Assembly (NCBI GenBank): GCA_017591395.1 | Contig: WEDG01002570.1 | Location: 146,572-210,571 of the forward strand | Length of the DNA stretch: 64,000 bases | Source of the DNA: Schistocephalus solidus | Lineage: Eukaryota; Platyhelminthes; Cestoda; Diphyllobothriidea; Diphyllobothriidae | Direction of reading: 5' to 3' | In this document: positions 47,955-60,300 of the stretch, piece by piece | Position numbering within the stretch: the stretch's first letter is position 1 | Layout of the letters: every line of letters starts with the position of its first letter | Position numbers and translations under genes: made by a program | Notes under the pieces: model-generated | Told to the model about the DNA's origin: nothing | Database searches by the model: none | What the model saw: only the letters and a program-made list of their open reading frames with translations

Positions 47955-48199
47955 CTTTGAACTCACGCATCAGCCTGGTCGGTCAACTGTGAATCCATCG
48001 CACGAAGGCTGGTGAACCATTGCTGGGGCTCCTGCCTCCACTGCCCTCACTGCTCCCGCACATTTACACACCACATGGGCTTATTAGGACTCATGCACCT
48101 CCATGACAATCTGCGGTAAACCACCGGAGGCTAAGCCACATCAGCGCACACCATCTACACTAATACATAGACAACACCCTTACAATCATCATAATGTAC

Positions 48200-48990
48200 C
48201 TGATAAAATCACGGTTTCCTAGAAACTGTGGCTTGGAAGGCTGCCAATCTGACGCTTACACAGACCACGCCATCAGCCCAGTGTATGTGTTGTGTGTGTC
48301 GAGTGGCTGACCAGTGGACTGGAAGGCAGACGGCGATGCCTCCTCCATAGCCCCTGAGCATGTAATGCCTGGTGAGTGCGTAATGGGGGCCAGGTCGTAC
48401 TGTGACGCGCGAAGACGGGTACGCCGATCCGTCAGCCAAGGTGCCCACTCCGACATCAGACAACAGACTGGCTCGGACAGTGGTCTGATTGTGGGGGTGG
48501 GGAAGAGAGTGAGGTCAACGGCTCAGCGCATTTTCCTCACTTTAAACAATCTGTCGTTCTTGAACCTATCACGGTGCGCTAAAAGCCATGGCTTGGAAGG
48601 TTGCCAACTGACGGGATAACTCTGACCGCGTGATCAGCCCAATGTGTGTTTTGTGTGGAGTGGCTGACTGGCGGACTGAGAGTCAGGCTGCAATGGCTCC
48701 TTCTTAATGTTGCCTTTATGGCACTCCCACTCCGTGGGATCCGAGCCAGGTGTGGTGGTACTCCCAGGGGCGGCTCCGGCTGTGCCAGCCACATGCACCC
48801 TCTCTCAGCTCTGGTCTTCTTGACTCTATCTTGACATCGGGCTCAGGTGGGGGAGGAGGGGGAGAGTGCGGTTGCTGCAGCGCATGGCTTCTTTCACTTA
48901 AATTTAATTAACGCGCAAGTCACCGTCCCTGCACCACCTGGTGTGAAGCATACGGTGGGCCTCGTCAAAATCGACGGTCGAACTGTCGTG
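48200..48990 (+). repeat. Two tandem units between ZF-LINE B and C
   Basis: Units start near 48228 and 48588 with GTGGCTTGGAAGGTTGCC-like sequence, contain CTGGTCTTCTTGACTCTATC and end at GACGGTCGAACTGTCGTG near 48985. They serve at once as the 3' side of copy B and the 5' side of copy C. Confidence 0.85.
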
Positions 48991-49088
48991 TCGTGTGCGT
49001 TTCTGACAACGGTACATTATCCGAAGCTTTCGCAGTGACAAACGGAGTGAAGCAGGGCTGCGTCCTTTAACCTAACCTCTTTTGTCTC

Positions 49089-50087
49089 ATGTTCTCTGCC
49101 ATGCTAACGGACGCCTACCGTGTAGAACGCCTTAGGATCCACATTACCTACCGGATGGATGGCCGACTCCTCAACCAACGTCGAATAAACTTTCGCTCGC
49201 GTGTCTCCACATCCACCATCCATGAACTTCTCTTCGCTTACGACTGCGCAGTGATTGCAACGACAGAAAAGGAAATGCAAAGGAGCATGGACCTCTTCTT
49301 TACCGCCTATGACAATTTCGGACTTCGCATCAACACTGAGAAAACGGTTGTGATGCATCAGACGCCGCCCAATACCACCTACAACGCAGCTCACATAAAT
49401 GTCAACAGCGCCCAACTAAAATCTGGGGATACCTTCACGTACTTCGGCAACAATCTCTCCCGCAGCACCAAAGTCAATTATGAGATCGCCCATCGGATCG
49501 CCAAAGCCAGCCAAGCCTTTGGACGCATGCAGAACTTGGTCTGGAATCCACACTGTCTTCACCTCAGCACCAAACTCAAGATGTACAAAGCTGTCATATT
49601 GCCAACGCTGCTGTATGGAGCGGAAACGTGGACAGTCTACCAAAACCAGGCACGGAAGCTCAACCACTTCCACCTCAGCTGCCATCGCAGAATACAAAAC
49701 CTGACATGGCAAGACAGGATACCGGACACGGAAGTATTGGAACGAACAGGCCTTCTCAGCATTTATGCTCAGCTGAAACAACTGCAACTGCGATGGAGCG
49801 GCCAGCTTGTGAGGATGAACGACGAATTACTACCCAAACGACTCTTCTATGGAGATATTGCCATGGGTTTTCGTCGACAAGGGGGTCAAGTACGACGCTA
49901 CACGGACACTCTGAAGACTTCACTGAAGCAAATGCAGATCAACCCGGTGACCTGGGAGGACCTCAACTGGAACCGAAACAGCTTGGAGAAGCCGAGTGAA
50001 GACAGGGGCAGCAATCTACAAAGCCAACAAGATCGCTGCTGTGAAGACCAAAATAGCGGCACGAAAGTCACCAGCGCCCCGGAATAA
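49089..50087 (+). pseudogene. ZF-LINE C reverse transcriptase C-terminal two-thirds
   Basis: 332 codons: [19 protein letters not shown] (FADD changed to FAYD), [61 protein letters not shown] and [20 protein letters not shown]. It ends in a frameshifted tail ([10 protein letters not shown]). The RT fingers and endonuclease are absent. One catalytic Asp is lost. Confidence 0.88.
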
Positions 50088-50095
50088 CACCACCA

Positions 50096-50570
50096 ATGTC
50101 CAGGCCCTTCCAACATGCCCACGCTGTCCACGCACCTTCCGTGCGCGAATCGGCCTGGTTGGACATCTTCGGACGCAATGCACCAACAATCCTGACAATT
50201 CAAACTTCTACGTCAAATTCTGCCAACCCTCATTCAGACTACCCCACCTTCACTCCTGGCATCAATTCCATCACTCCCACCATTATAGAGACCACATCCC
50301 AATACTCATCACCTGGTACCCCCACCACCACCATCACCATCAGTGATGGGGAATCTCTCCTAAACTGTCCTCATTTCGACCGCACGTTCCCCTCACGCAT
50401 CGGCCTGGTCGATTTCTTGCGAATCCATCATACAGAGAATGGTAAATCAGTGCCTGGAGCACCGACACACAGCAGGGATCACCGCAAACCACTGCCCTCA
50501 CTTTCCTCGCACATTCACTCATCGCATAGGCCTGTTAGGACACATGCGCCTCTATGAAAACCTGCGGTAA
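50096..50570 (+). pseudogene. ZF-LINE C zinc-finger region
   Basis: Finger 1 in one frame (CPRCPRTF, RIGLVGHLRTQC); finger 2 in the frame at 50096-50557 has lost a cysteine (CPHFDRTF) and a histidine (VDFLRIHH). Finger 3 (CPHFPRTF-like, HRIGLLGHMRLY) ends at LR and TAA near 50569. Only three finger positions are readable, against five in copies A and B. Confidence 0.75.
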
Positions 50571-50649
50571 ACCACCGGAGGCTAAGCCATATCAGTGCAC
50601 TCTTCCTACACAAATTCACTAGAAAACACCCTCACCATCATCACGTACC

Positions 50650-52535
50650 CGTGAATATCATGGTTTCCTAGCAATCGTGGCTTGGAAGGGTGACAATCTG
50701 ACGATTACTCCAGACCACGCCGTCAGCCCAGTGGGTGTTATGCGTTGAATGGCTGACCAGTGGACGGGGAGTCAGACGGCTATGGCTCCTTCTTTTAGGA
50801 ATCGTTGTTTGTGCGTTAAGTGGGCCATGTCTTGCTGTGGCACCCGCAGATAGGTTTTCTGGCCCTGTAAGCCACTGTGCCTTGTCCTGCATTAGACAAC
50901 TGATCAGCTCGGACGGTGGCCTGATTCTGGGGTGGGGAGAGAGTGAGGTCGACGGCTCAGTGCATTTTCCTAACTATAAACACTCTAACACGCATAAACG
51001 GTTGGCTTGGGAGGTTGCCAACTGACGGTATAACCCGGATCACGTGGTCATCCCAGGATAGGTGTTTGTGCGCAATGGATGACTGGAGGACTGAGAGTCA
51101 AGCTGCAATGGCTCATTCTAAATGTGGCCTATACGGCACTCGCTCACAGTTGAGATCCGAGCCCCTCTACCTGTGCCGTGGTATTCTGGTTTTTTGCTGT
51201 ACCACAGTGTGTGAGCCTGTGCCCTCTCCCATCTCCGGTTTTCTTGGATCTGTCTTGACACCACGCCCAGCTGGGTGTTTGGAAAAGAGAGTGAGGTAGA
51301 TGCAGTGAAAGTCCACACTCACTAATATCTAGCGCAAGTCACCGTCTCTGCACCACCCTGCTGTGGGGCATATGAGGTATATCGTCGTAATCGACGGTCA
51401 AAATGTCGGGTGGATCGGCTGCCTAAACAGGAAGATAAAATGGGTATCTGTTGTGCCAATCTCATATCACTCAAAGCTGATTCACGCGTTATTCACCGTC
51501 CCTACACCTACCTCCTGTGCAGCACACGGTATGTGTGGCGTCTCTGTCTGAATCAATCGCATGGCAAAATAAGTACCAAGAACAACCACTACACCCGCCT
51601 CAACTGTCAACACTGCCAATACCATTTAACCTTCCCCATTAAATCACGCGCGCTGCTATGAAAACCGCTGATTAGATCACACCAGCACGTTAACCACACA
51701 GACCCACGTCCAAAATTGTGCCGGCAAACGACACATCTGACATATGTGGAAAGTGTGCTCCTCAGCCTCTTCTCCATATGGCTTTTCTGCCGTATGTGTT
51801 ATTCGAGACGGAGTATATGACGGTGCGTTAAGTGTCGTGGATTTTGGATGTTACCAACTGGCGATGGAAATCAGACCTCGCAGTAAGCCCATTATTTGTT
51901 TGTTTGGCCTGAGAGTAAGTCTGTAATTCCTTAGTTTACCGTGACCCTTGACACGGACACACGTATGAAATCCTACTGCTTGCGTTTTGGGAGTGCAAGG
52001 TCGTATCTGTGGCACGGGCAGACGAGGTCATTGTGCATGTCAACCACTGCGTCCATCTCTGGCCCTCTCCCGCCTCTGGTCTTCTTGACTCTGTCTTGAC
52101 ACCGGGCTCAGGTGGGGGAGGAGGAGAGAGTGCGGTAGCTGCAGCGCAAGGCTACTATCACTTAAAACTAATTCACACGCAAGTCACCGTCCCTGCACCA
52201 CCTGGTGTGGAGCATATGGTGGACCTCGTCGAAATCGACGGTCGAACTGCCATCTCTGGCACCGGTCAACGGACCGGCTCGGGGAGGGGCTGGAACCTCT
52301 CAACGGGAATATTGAGTGAGATTGACGGCTCGGTGTATTTTCCGTAATAAAATACTCTGACGCGCTTGAACCTATCAGGCTGCGTTTAAAGTCATGGCTC
52401 GAAAGCTTACCAACTAACGGGATAAGGCAGCCCAGTGTGTTTGTGCGGACTTGGAGTCAGCTGCTATGGCTCCTTCTCAATGTGGCCTCTATGGCACTCT
52501 TACTCTGTGGGATCCGAGCGAGTATAACTGCATCC
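50650..52535 (+). repeat. Array of diverged ~370-bp units after ZF-LINE C
   Basis: Unit starts near 50678, 51003 and 52390, with the conserved half (CTTGACTCTGTCTTGACACC, GCTCAGGTGGGGGAGG) at 51230, 52085 and its neighbourhood. Part of 51310-52060 is unit-like but too diverged to delimit. No coding sequence. Confidence 0.7.
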
Positions 52536-52964
52536 GCCACTGGTTGAGAAGTCGGCCATCCATCACACAAAAACTGGCAAAATAAATACCACGACACTAG
52601 TATACACCCACTGCATCCGCCTCATCTGTCAACACTGCAAATACAAATTGACTTGCCCAATTAGTCTATCAAATCACGCACGCAGCTATTAAAACCACCG
52701 ATTAGATCACACCAGCACGTTCACCACACATGCCCCATTCCAGAATTATGCCGGCAAACGACACATCTGTCGTATATGGAAGGTGTTCAAATCACTTTGG
52801 CAGTGCCGCAATTGAGGGTAAGACGTCACACTTTAAAAGGTAGTTCGTGCTTACTTGTGATAGGTCGAACCACCTCGTTTCCCATTGGTCTTCCTCTCGT
52901 GCGCCAATGGGGCCTGACGGCGTCTGACTGTCAGATAGGCAGATCAGAGATGGAATGCATTCCG

Positions 52965-53075
52965 AGCGATATAATGAAAAATTGGATTTTCTCGTAAAAC
53001 TCAGGTTTTACTCGTGAATGTTTGAGCTAGTGAAACCAACCTGCCGTCAGACGAAACGAAGATAAGAGAGTTAGA
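52965..53075. mobile_element. Diverged relative of the 145-bp hairpin element
   Basis: Starts TATAATGAAAAATTGG and includes AACCTGCCGTCAGACGAAAC, like the terminus and loop of the perfect element at 34.9 kb (CAACCCGTCGTCAGACG). The second inverted arm is not visible. Confidence 0.4.
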
Positions 53076-53079
53076 AGGT

Positions 53080-54070
53080 CATATTAGATCTTTTAGTGCG
53101 ACAGGAAAAACATACCTTTATAGGTTCTATGAAGGACTTCAGCCCAAATATTCAAATTAACACTCGCCTCAGTCCCTAAGACTAACTCAGACTTATTTAC
53201 TCCATGTCACCAATTAATTTCTGGAGAAATTGAAGTCACAACGTTTAGCTCTGTCAGTCACTGCGCCTAAATCACATTCATAATCGGCATAACTAGGATA
53301 AACGCCAGGTGTACGGAGGAACGGAGAAAGCGCAGCAGTGACAGTGGGAATATTTCCTCACATTCTTCACAATAATCCCTATGCGGAGGATTAAACTATC
53401 ACGACGCGGTATCAGTATTGGCCTCGAAGTGTGCCAAGTGACAGGCTAACTTAGTCCTTCTCGGGACTGTGAGATGGTTGCAATAATGCTTTAATGTGAT
53501 CTTCACTACATTCTAATCCATGTGAGATCCGAGGGTTCTCAGTAAATACAGTTGGTACTCGTGGAACGAACACCAGACCGTGTGTGGCATGCGTAGACGG
53601 TCTGATTAGTTTTGTTAACCCCCTCTGGTCATCTTGACTTTGTATTGCCATCTGAGCGAGGTGAAGTTGATCCATCAAAATTATACTTAAAATTTTTGTG
53701 AGTATCTGTATGCAGCATAAACAGTAACAAAGACAGGCTAGACTTGAATGGGTGATTCTTTTTGAGTATCTGTCTCCAGCCAGCAATACTCTCATGATAG
53801 GTCCATATATGAATGCTAATTAAAGTGTAAAGGATAGTCAGATAGTTGTCTCTCTGGTTAAGGGGATGCGTGTTGAAGAAAAGGTTCGAGGCTCTACAAG
53901 GAGTGAGTCGTAAGCACATTGCAGGGTACGGGCCGATCATCCTGGAGGCATCTATTTGCACGCGATCCTGGAAGCCAAGTCACGTGAATAGAAGAACAAG
54001 GAAAGCAACTAGTCGGTGCGGGGTGTCAGGGCTTGCGCTACAGAGGACGGCCAAACAGAGGGGAAAGACG
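53080..54070 (+). repeat. Old, diverged ZF-LINE unit near the BPNT1-like 3' end
   Basis: At 53495-53660 the order of ZF-LINE blocks is visible in degraded form: CATGTGAGATCCGAGG, then CCCTCTGGTCATCTTGACTTTG and TGAGCGAGGTG. The remainder (53080-53480 and 53700-54070) is not assigned; the 3' UTR of the minus-strand gene lies somewhere within it. An ATTAAA poly(A) candidate on the minus strand sits at 53495-53490. Confidence 0.45.
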
Positions 54071-54075
54071 ACAGC

Positions 54076-54375
54076 TCAGTGGGAGGTGGAAGTCAGGGAC
54101 TGTACAACGCTGGTGGGAATTCGAGACAAGTAGGTGCTGTGCCAGGCTGCCACGGGGGTGGCGAGGACACCCATGGTGTTGAGCGGATGTACCTCCTTCG
54201 AGTAAGAGTAGAGTTTGCCATCCAGGCCGGTCAGGCGACCGCCTATGCAGTTGAGAAGGGCCTCAGGGGCGCAGGTATCCCATCGCTTGCAGCCACTATT
54301 GGCGTATACATAGCTGTGTGCGACGCCTTCCAGTAGCATCAACACCTTGAAGCCGCAACCACCGACTTTGAGAAT
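54076..54375 (-). CDS. BPNT1: BPNT1-like exon 4 (last)
   Basis: 300 nt after acceptor AATACAG, starting ILKVGGCGFK and holding SYVYANSGCKRWDTCAPEAL and LNTMGVLATP. About five residues fewer than vertebrate BPNT1 stand at the exon 3/4 junction. The stop codon is at 54076. Confidence 0.92.
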   Translation of the reverse strand: MLKVGGCGFKVLMLLEGVAHSYVYANSGCKRWDTCAPEALLNCIGGRLTGLDGKLYSYSKEVHPLNTMGVLATPVAAWHSTYLSRIPTSVVQSLTSTSH

Positions 54376-57300
54376 CTGTATTTTTGAAAGAGAAGGCAAA
54401 TCGACTAAAAAATCGGAGAAAGGCTGGTAGCTAGTAGGGTATTCACATGGGCAAGCGGCACCACCAAAGCCTAGGGGAAGGACAGTGCAAAATGAAACAA
54501 GATGTCACATACGGCAGGAAACGCTAACCGAAATTCTGAAATGTGTTTTCCTTTAGAAAGAAGGGTTGTAAAATTAATTATCATGCAGTATAATCACAGG
54601 ATATTTTAGTAACGTCAGGATGCCGGCTTTTGAACGAGCTTCTTTCCGACCGCCTGAAAAACTTTCACTCTGTAAAGAAAACTACTAAAGTAGTATGAAA
54701 TTTTCGTAGCGATTTGCAATGCCCTTATAAAGTTTAAGATCGTTTGCGTTCTTTCTAGCACTTATTTGGCAGCAAATTACGTCTTCGTGAAATTTTTAAC
54801 GTGAAGAAAGGGTGCCTTTCAGCTTTAAAAAACTTTACACTGCCGAATAAGTGCGAACCCGAGTTAGCGCTGCACTTGCATTCACGGTTTGCAAAATACA
54901 TGCAGTATAGATTCCGTCGAAGGAAACTCACACAATTCTCTACGCTTTGAGGATACGGCAATCTTTTAAAGACACTGCGACCATGTCCCCCTCCGGGTAT
55001 TTGGTTCTAGAGCGCCATTGGAGCACGGTGGATATGGAAGGAGTGAGATGGGGCTATGAGAATCTGCTCTTCTAGAAACAAATCCACACGCAGGCTATCA
55101 CTGCGCTCCCCTGGGCAGTACGGCTGGACCCCTTCGACTGAGACAGTCGAAATAGCGGTCTTATCTTTGCGCGGTTAGTTCGTATTAATGTAGGCATATA
55201 GGCGAAGATTCCCCTAGCGTTTCGCAAAGAAACTGTGTGAGAACACTGCAAACGGGAAGCAAGCCGGAAGAAAAAAAACACATCCGAGACCAATTTATGC
55301 AGAATAGCTATTCGAAGGTAATTGTGAGCCGACGCCCGAAAGTCCGAAACAGAAACACCACTGACGATATGACATGCTCTGTCATAAATAAAGCACCTTT
55401 CAGCGGCGACCGAGCGCATTGCTGGGGGACTCGGTGTTGGAAATGGCCGCCAGCTCGAAGCTACTGTTGCCGATAGCTGTCATTGCGATATCCGGTGCTT
55501 TTGTTCAAAGCCCGCTGCCTCAAGCGCATTCACCGTTGCAGCGAGCGGTTCCAATCTTGCTGACCTGCAGCACTCGATCGAATTCGGCTTGGATGCGCGT
55601 ACGTCCAGATATTCGCCACCGCCCATACGTTACTTGAACATGCAAACCCTCAACCGATGCACCATTGACCAAAAGACACACCACCCTCGGTTAATGTCAA
55701 ATACACCAACTGGACAGCAGTCGAACTTGCTCCGCAAATCTCGCTCTCTCTAAGGTCAGGAAAATCAAAGAGCAGTCAGACGTACATAGTGTACCATATC
55801 CTATGCCTAACTTGCCCTTGTAATCGCGCAGTTCAGAATGAATGCATACTCGAATCACACATACACAAGTATAAACCGGCTGTGCGATGGGGTGAGAAAC
55901 CGCCAGGAGTAGCTGCCCCCACCTCCGAAACGGGCCGCGAGTTTAACTTAGCCGCCAGTAAGATAAGTTCCCACGCCGGAAACAAGACAGACCGAGAAGC
56001 GATTGAAGCCCGGCCCTCGGATGGGAACTCAGTTAATAGGTGCGTGGATTTGGTGACGGCATACAGAGCCCTGCGCAGCCACCTACACGCCTTATCACTG
56101 ATTAGAAAACACTTCCAATAACTGAAGCCTGTTCTTTTACTGCTTTTAACTCTGAGTATGGACTCCTACACGAGTTCGGAAGCCCAGACAAATAAACAAA
56201 TGGGTTCGCTGCTCAACCAGTCTTCTCCTACCCTACTTATATAGACACCGGGAACATTCGTTTGCATTCGCGACAATAAGTTGCGTGCTGTCAGTCTCCC
56301 CTTTGCCCAAATAGTTAACGCCATCTACAGGCTAACAATCTGCACTTCCTTGTTTGAGCTCGCGGGAAGGAGAACTTATTGGGTCAGCTAAACAGAACAC
56401 GAACCACCCACAATGCACGTGGCTTTACGCCAAATTCCGGGGAAAACTAGGGTTAGGATTATGGTTAGGGCTAGGATAGGGTTATGTTTAGCGCTCAAGT
56501 TTGCGTTTGGGTTAACTGTAGGGTCAGAGTTTACGGTTAGGGTTACGGTCAAGATTAAGGCTACATTTTAGGATTAATGGAAGACATTAAGGAATATTAA
56601 GTCACATATATTAGAAGTCCTGCACAATTATACTTGAAGTAAATGTGCAATGTACACAACGAAATTTGTTATTTTATTCTTGTTTCTTAAGGAAAGTAAA
56701 CAGACATGTAAAGCATTGAACCATCTTGATAAAAATCGATTTATGACTAAAAATCGTTGGACACATCTGTGTCGCAAAAATGACAGCAACTAGGAATATA
56801 ATTTGGTAGATTTGAAGCGGCGCGTAGCAGGAAGAGAAATTTTTTAATTGAATCTACGTACTGCTAAAAGCTGTCTTCCGTCAAAAAGTGGATTAAAAAA
56901 CGCTTTTCGTTAACAATCCTTTGCCTGAGATCCATCGATATCCTTATTGTCCGACCAGAAAAATTTTCTGCAAAACGGCCATTCTTTCGCGAAATACTTC
57001 CATAGAAATCTCGGCTTGAGCTACGCAGCCTACTTGCTCAGAACACAGCAATCAAACTGTTCATCAAATTAGCGGAGTGTCATCAATAAAAGGCTGAGTC
57101 AATCATTTCTACACTGCTTAATGTTCTACTTGTCAGTTTATCCTAAATAGGCTTACCTGAAAACGTCCATGAGGCCTTTCCTCCTTGCAATATTTCGACA
57201 AACTTAACATAAGCATAGTCATTGTCTACAGTTTTGCTGTAGAAAAAGCCTCATTACCCTGCAAATTCTTCCCTTTTCGTAAATTCACGGTATGACAGAT

Positions 57301-60300
57301 ATGTGCACTGTTACCCAAAATACCCTGTCCAAGCACGGGGCCGATCTACCGACCCCATACATTTTAGCCGTGCGCGCTAACCACTCGGCCAACGCAACGC
57401 GACGGTGAGCGAGATCGCAAACTTTAATTGATTGTGTGGGCGTACCATATACCGATAGAATTCGTAGTGGATGCCAGGTCTTGGCCGGCAAGATCAATAA
57501 TCTCGAGGAAGAGATTGAGATGAAAATCCTGTTACGGTCTAGGTTAGGCACAGTGGACGATAAGAATGAACCTATTGGACGGATAACTAGAAGTAGGACA
57601 AAAGAACATCACGTAAAAGGTACGCCAGCAACACTTTCAGTAACTGTTACGGCAGCCCCAGAACAAACAGTGAAAATGCAAGACGAAGACAACCAGCGGG
57701 ATAACACGATAAAACTAAAAAAAATTAACATGTCAGTAAAAAGGCCAAGAGTAATAGAACAGCGCTTCCGAGACATATCTCCACCAAACCCGAACCAGAA
57801 ACGACGACGAGCGTGCCGCATATCACGTTGGACGCCGTGAGCCCTAAAACTATAAACTAATCGCAAAAAAATTCCAGCTTGATAAACCAAGTACGAGCAG
57901 TGCTATCGATTCCCCCACCATAACTACTGATTACAATGTGCTGCCCTCTGTGAACAAGCATCTGCTCCGCCATCCCCAGCGAATAATGTCCGAGTAATAC
58001 ATAATTTAGCGAACGATACCCCAATGGAAGATGCGAACCAAATTGATAGAGAAAAATGCATCATTATTCAGGGACTCCCGGAATCGAGTGCAACCACATC
58101 CCCGTTGATTAACGCCACCGATCGCTAACGGAACTCACTCGTCCGGTTCTGCCTTGAGACTCACTCTCGAGCCCTGCCAGCAACCACACAGCGGCCAGTA
58201 GCAGAATAGGCCGACGAATTTTTATTTTTTCGCATTCCCGGCCTTTTGACGGATGTTTGTGGGACTTGACGGCCGCTGGCGTTACGCATCGTCACCTCGA
58301 AGAAGGATACATCTAAGTCTGCCTTATCTTTGGATGGGTTCGTCATCGGGCCGTGCTCGCTCGGAGTTCTTGAGTTCAATGTGACCATCTTCTCCTGGCC
58401 TTTATGTATGTAATGACGGAGGACTTTATAAGCTACAGGGAGGTATATGCCCGTAGATAGAGCTGGCGTCTGAATGTCATGCCTAAAACGTGATTAATTC
58501 TGCTTTTGCGGTGCCTCGGCCTAAGATAGTGACTCCTTCAACATCAAAAGCCTGGCCAGTTACTCCAATATTAGCTGTAAGCTGTGAATTTGGGCTTAGC
58601 CTACGAGTCACCGGTGTGTGCTGGTGTACGCGGGTCTGAAATTTTCGTCCAGTCCCCGTCATTGGTAGACAACTGCCAAGGTTTCGGTTGGGGGCAGTCT
58701 ATCCTTAGATTGCATCGCGTGGCAACGAAGTTTTGCCTGGGATCAATGGGCTATGCCTACTCAGGCGGGTCGCAACAGTTGAGAGACCGCCTCGGAGTAC
58801 GGTCAGTCACTCAAAATTCTGATCGATTTTCAGCGCTAAACGCTTTGAGAATGGGGAGCCGACCAAATGTCAGCTACAATAAAAATCTGTTCTGGTGAGC
58901 CAACTTAACTTTTTTAGATTATCGCTTCCGATCTCTCACCTTCGCAAATCTGATATCTAGACGCTTTTGCAAGTGCTATAAATAAAGAAGAACCAGTTAC
59001 GAAGAAAGATCCACTTAAGGAAGGTTCACAGCTGACCTTGGTAGCAACACAGGCCTGAAGAGCGGCCACGGTGTTGGGTGTAGGGTGGGAGCGGGTGGTG
59101 ACAATCACGTTGTTCATCGACTCAGGTGGGTTGCCGTCTTCGAAGACAGGCTGGCTGGGCAGAGGTTCCGGCTTGATTCCAAACAGGCCTAGACCCTCCA
59201 GGCCCCAGATGAGGCGTGGCGAGGTCTGTTCCATCGGCGGTTGCCTCTCCTGCTGCATCTGAACAACTGCCTTGAAGTCGGGCATGTAAAACGGTTGACA
59301 TACGACACCGCCAACTGCGCGCCCATTTACGGCCACACCTATCAACACGGTAACGTGCTCCAGTAGACCCTAGATGTAGATAGAAAAAAATTGTATAAAG
59401 TGCGTCGTATCCTATGTAGAAAATAAAAACAGTTCAACGATCGGTGTTGTGTGCAAACATGCGAACAACCTGTCACGAAAAATATTGTTGACGTAAAGAT
59501 ATCAGGGCTGCCAGAGCTGTTACATGGTTGTTACGACGATAGTAGATGCGTAGGTGAAGAAACCTTACGACACAAGTTGGCACCAACTGGCTTGGCACCC
59601 GGCAATACGAAAACAACGTGCGCTGCCAAAATCTAAAGCTTGAGTCTCAGAAGGTCTATCCTGGAAGTAGTTAACTGCCAAAAAGGGGAAAGAAACGCTG
59701 TGAATGAAAAATTCTGACGCAATCAGAGGACAGACAGACAGAAACCACTGGCGACAGATCAACTGATATGCAAATAAATATATTGACTTCTTGGACGACA
59801 CACTTATATTCCCAAAGTCCTTCTCAGATGTAACATAAGAATTATGTCAGATGGTGCACGAAAAATGGTAATAGCCTTCATTATTTAAGGGCTGAACCTT
59901 AGAAAAAAGTTTAAAATGCAATCAAAACCGTTTATGGAGAATGCCAGAACTAATACCGTTACAAAATCTCGGAAACAGCACGTTGGTTAAACAGAATATA
60001 AGCTAGAAATGAGTAATGGATGGTCAATGTGTCCTTGAATGATGCATCGAGTGTTCCATTCGGTTTCCGTGAAGCATGAAAAAGGAGAATAATTCTGGGG
60101 TCCAAATTGGTTATCTTTTAATTAGCAAGTTCAGTAAATGGATGGTGCTGAAAAGCAAAGAAGCACGAAGGTTTTCCATCAACTAATTTGCCAATTGACT
60201 GAATTCAGATTCCGAATGGCCCAAAAGAGCATTCTAAAGCTGTTCGCAAGTGAAGTGGATTGATCATCCAATCTTCTGGTCACCTCACATTACAATTGAG

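Larger units (their letters stand above)
43621..48190 (+). mobile_element. ZF-LINE B, longest copy
   Basis: 5' UTR 43621-44066, AP-endonuclease 44067-44908, connector and RT 44909-47022, finger region 47100-48119, 3' UTR to about 48190. It shares ORF order and high identity with copy A. It is dead: an extra base near the start, TGA at 44906, TGA at 45811, a stop near 45995, TAA at 47020, and the FADD box reads FADN. It still has the endonuclease middle that copy A lacks. Confidence 0.9.
48990..50640 (+). mobile_element. ZF-LINE C, 5'-truncated diverged copy
   Basis: Starts within the RT just before the QG box ([20 protein letters not shown], then a stop), directly after a monomer end. It continues through the RT (49089-50087) and finger region to TAA near 50568. 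Amino-acid differences from copies A and B are much larger than between A and B, so it is a separate, older subfamily. Confidence 0.85.

Noticed and set aside
42548..52535. LTR retrotransposon or retrovirus
   Set aside because: Terminal units look LTR-like, but the proteins are AP-endonuclease and LINE-type RT; no gag, protease, RNase H or integrase boxes are seen.
53451..53961. 110-115-codon minus-strand frames downstream of BPNT1
   Set aside because: They overlap an old ZF-LINE unit and probably the 3' UTR; no motif.
57340..57412. Functional tRNA gene
   Set aside because: The A box is good but there is no B box or paired acceptor stem.
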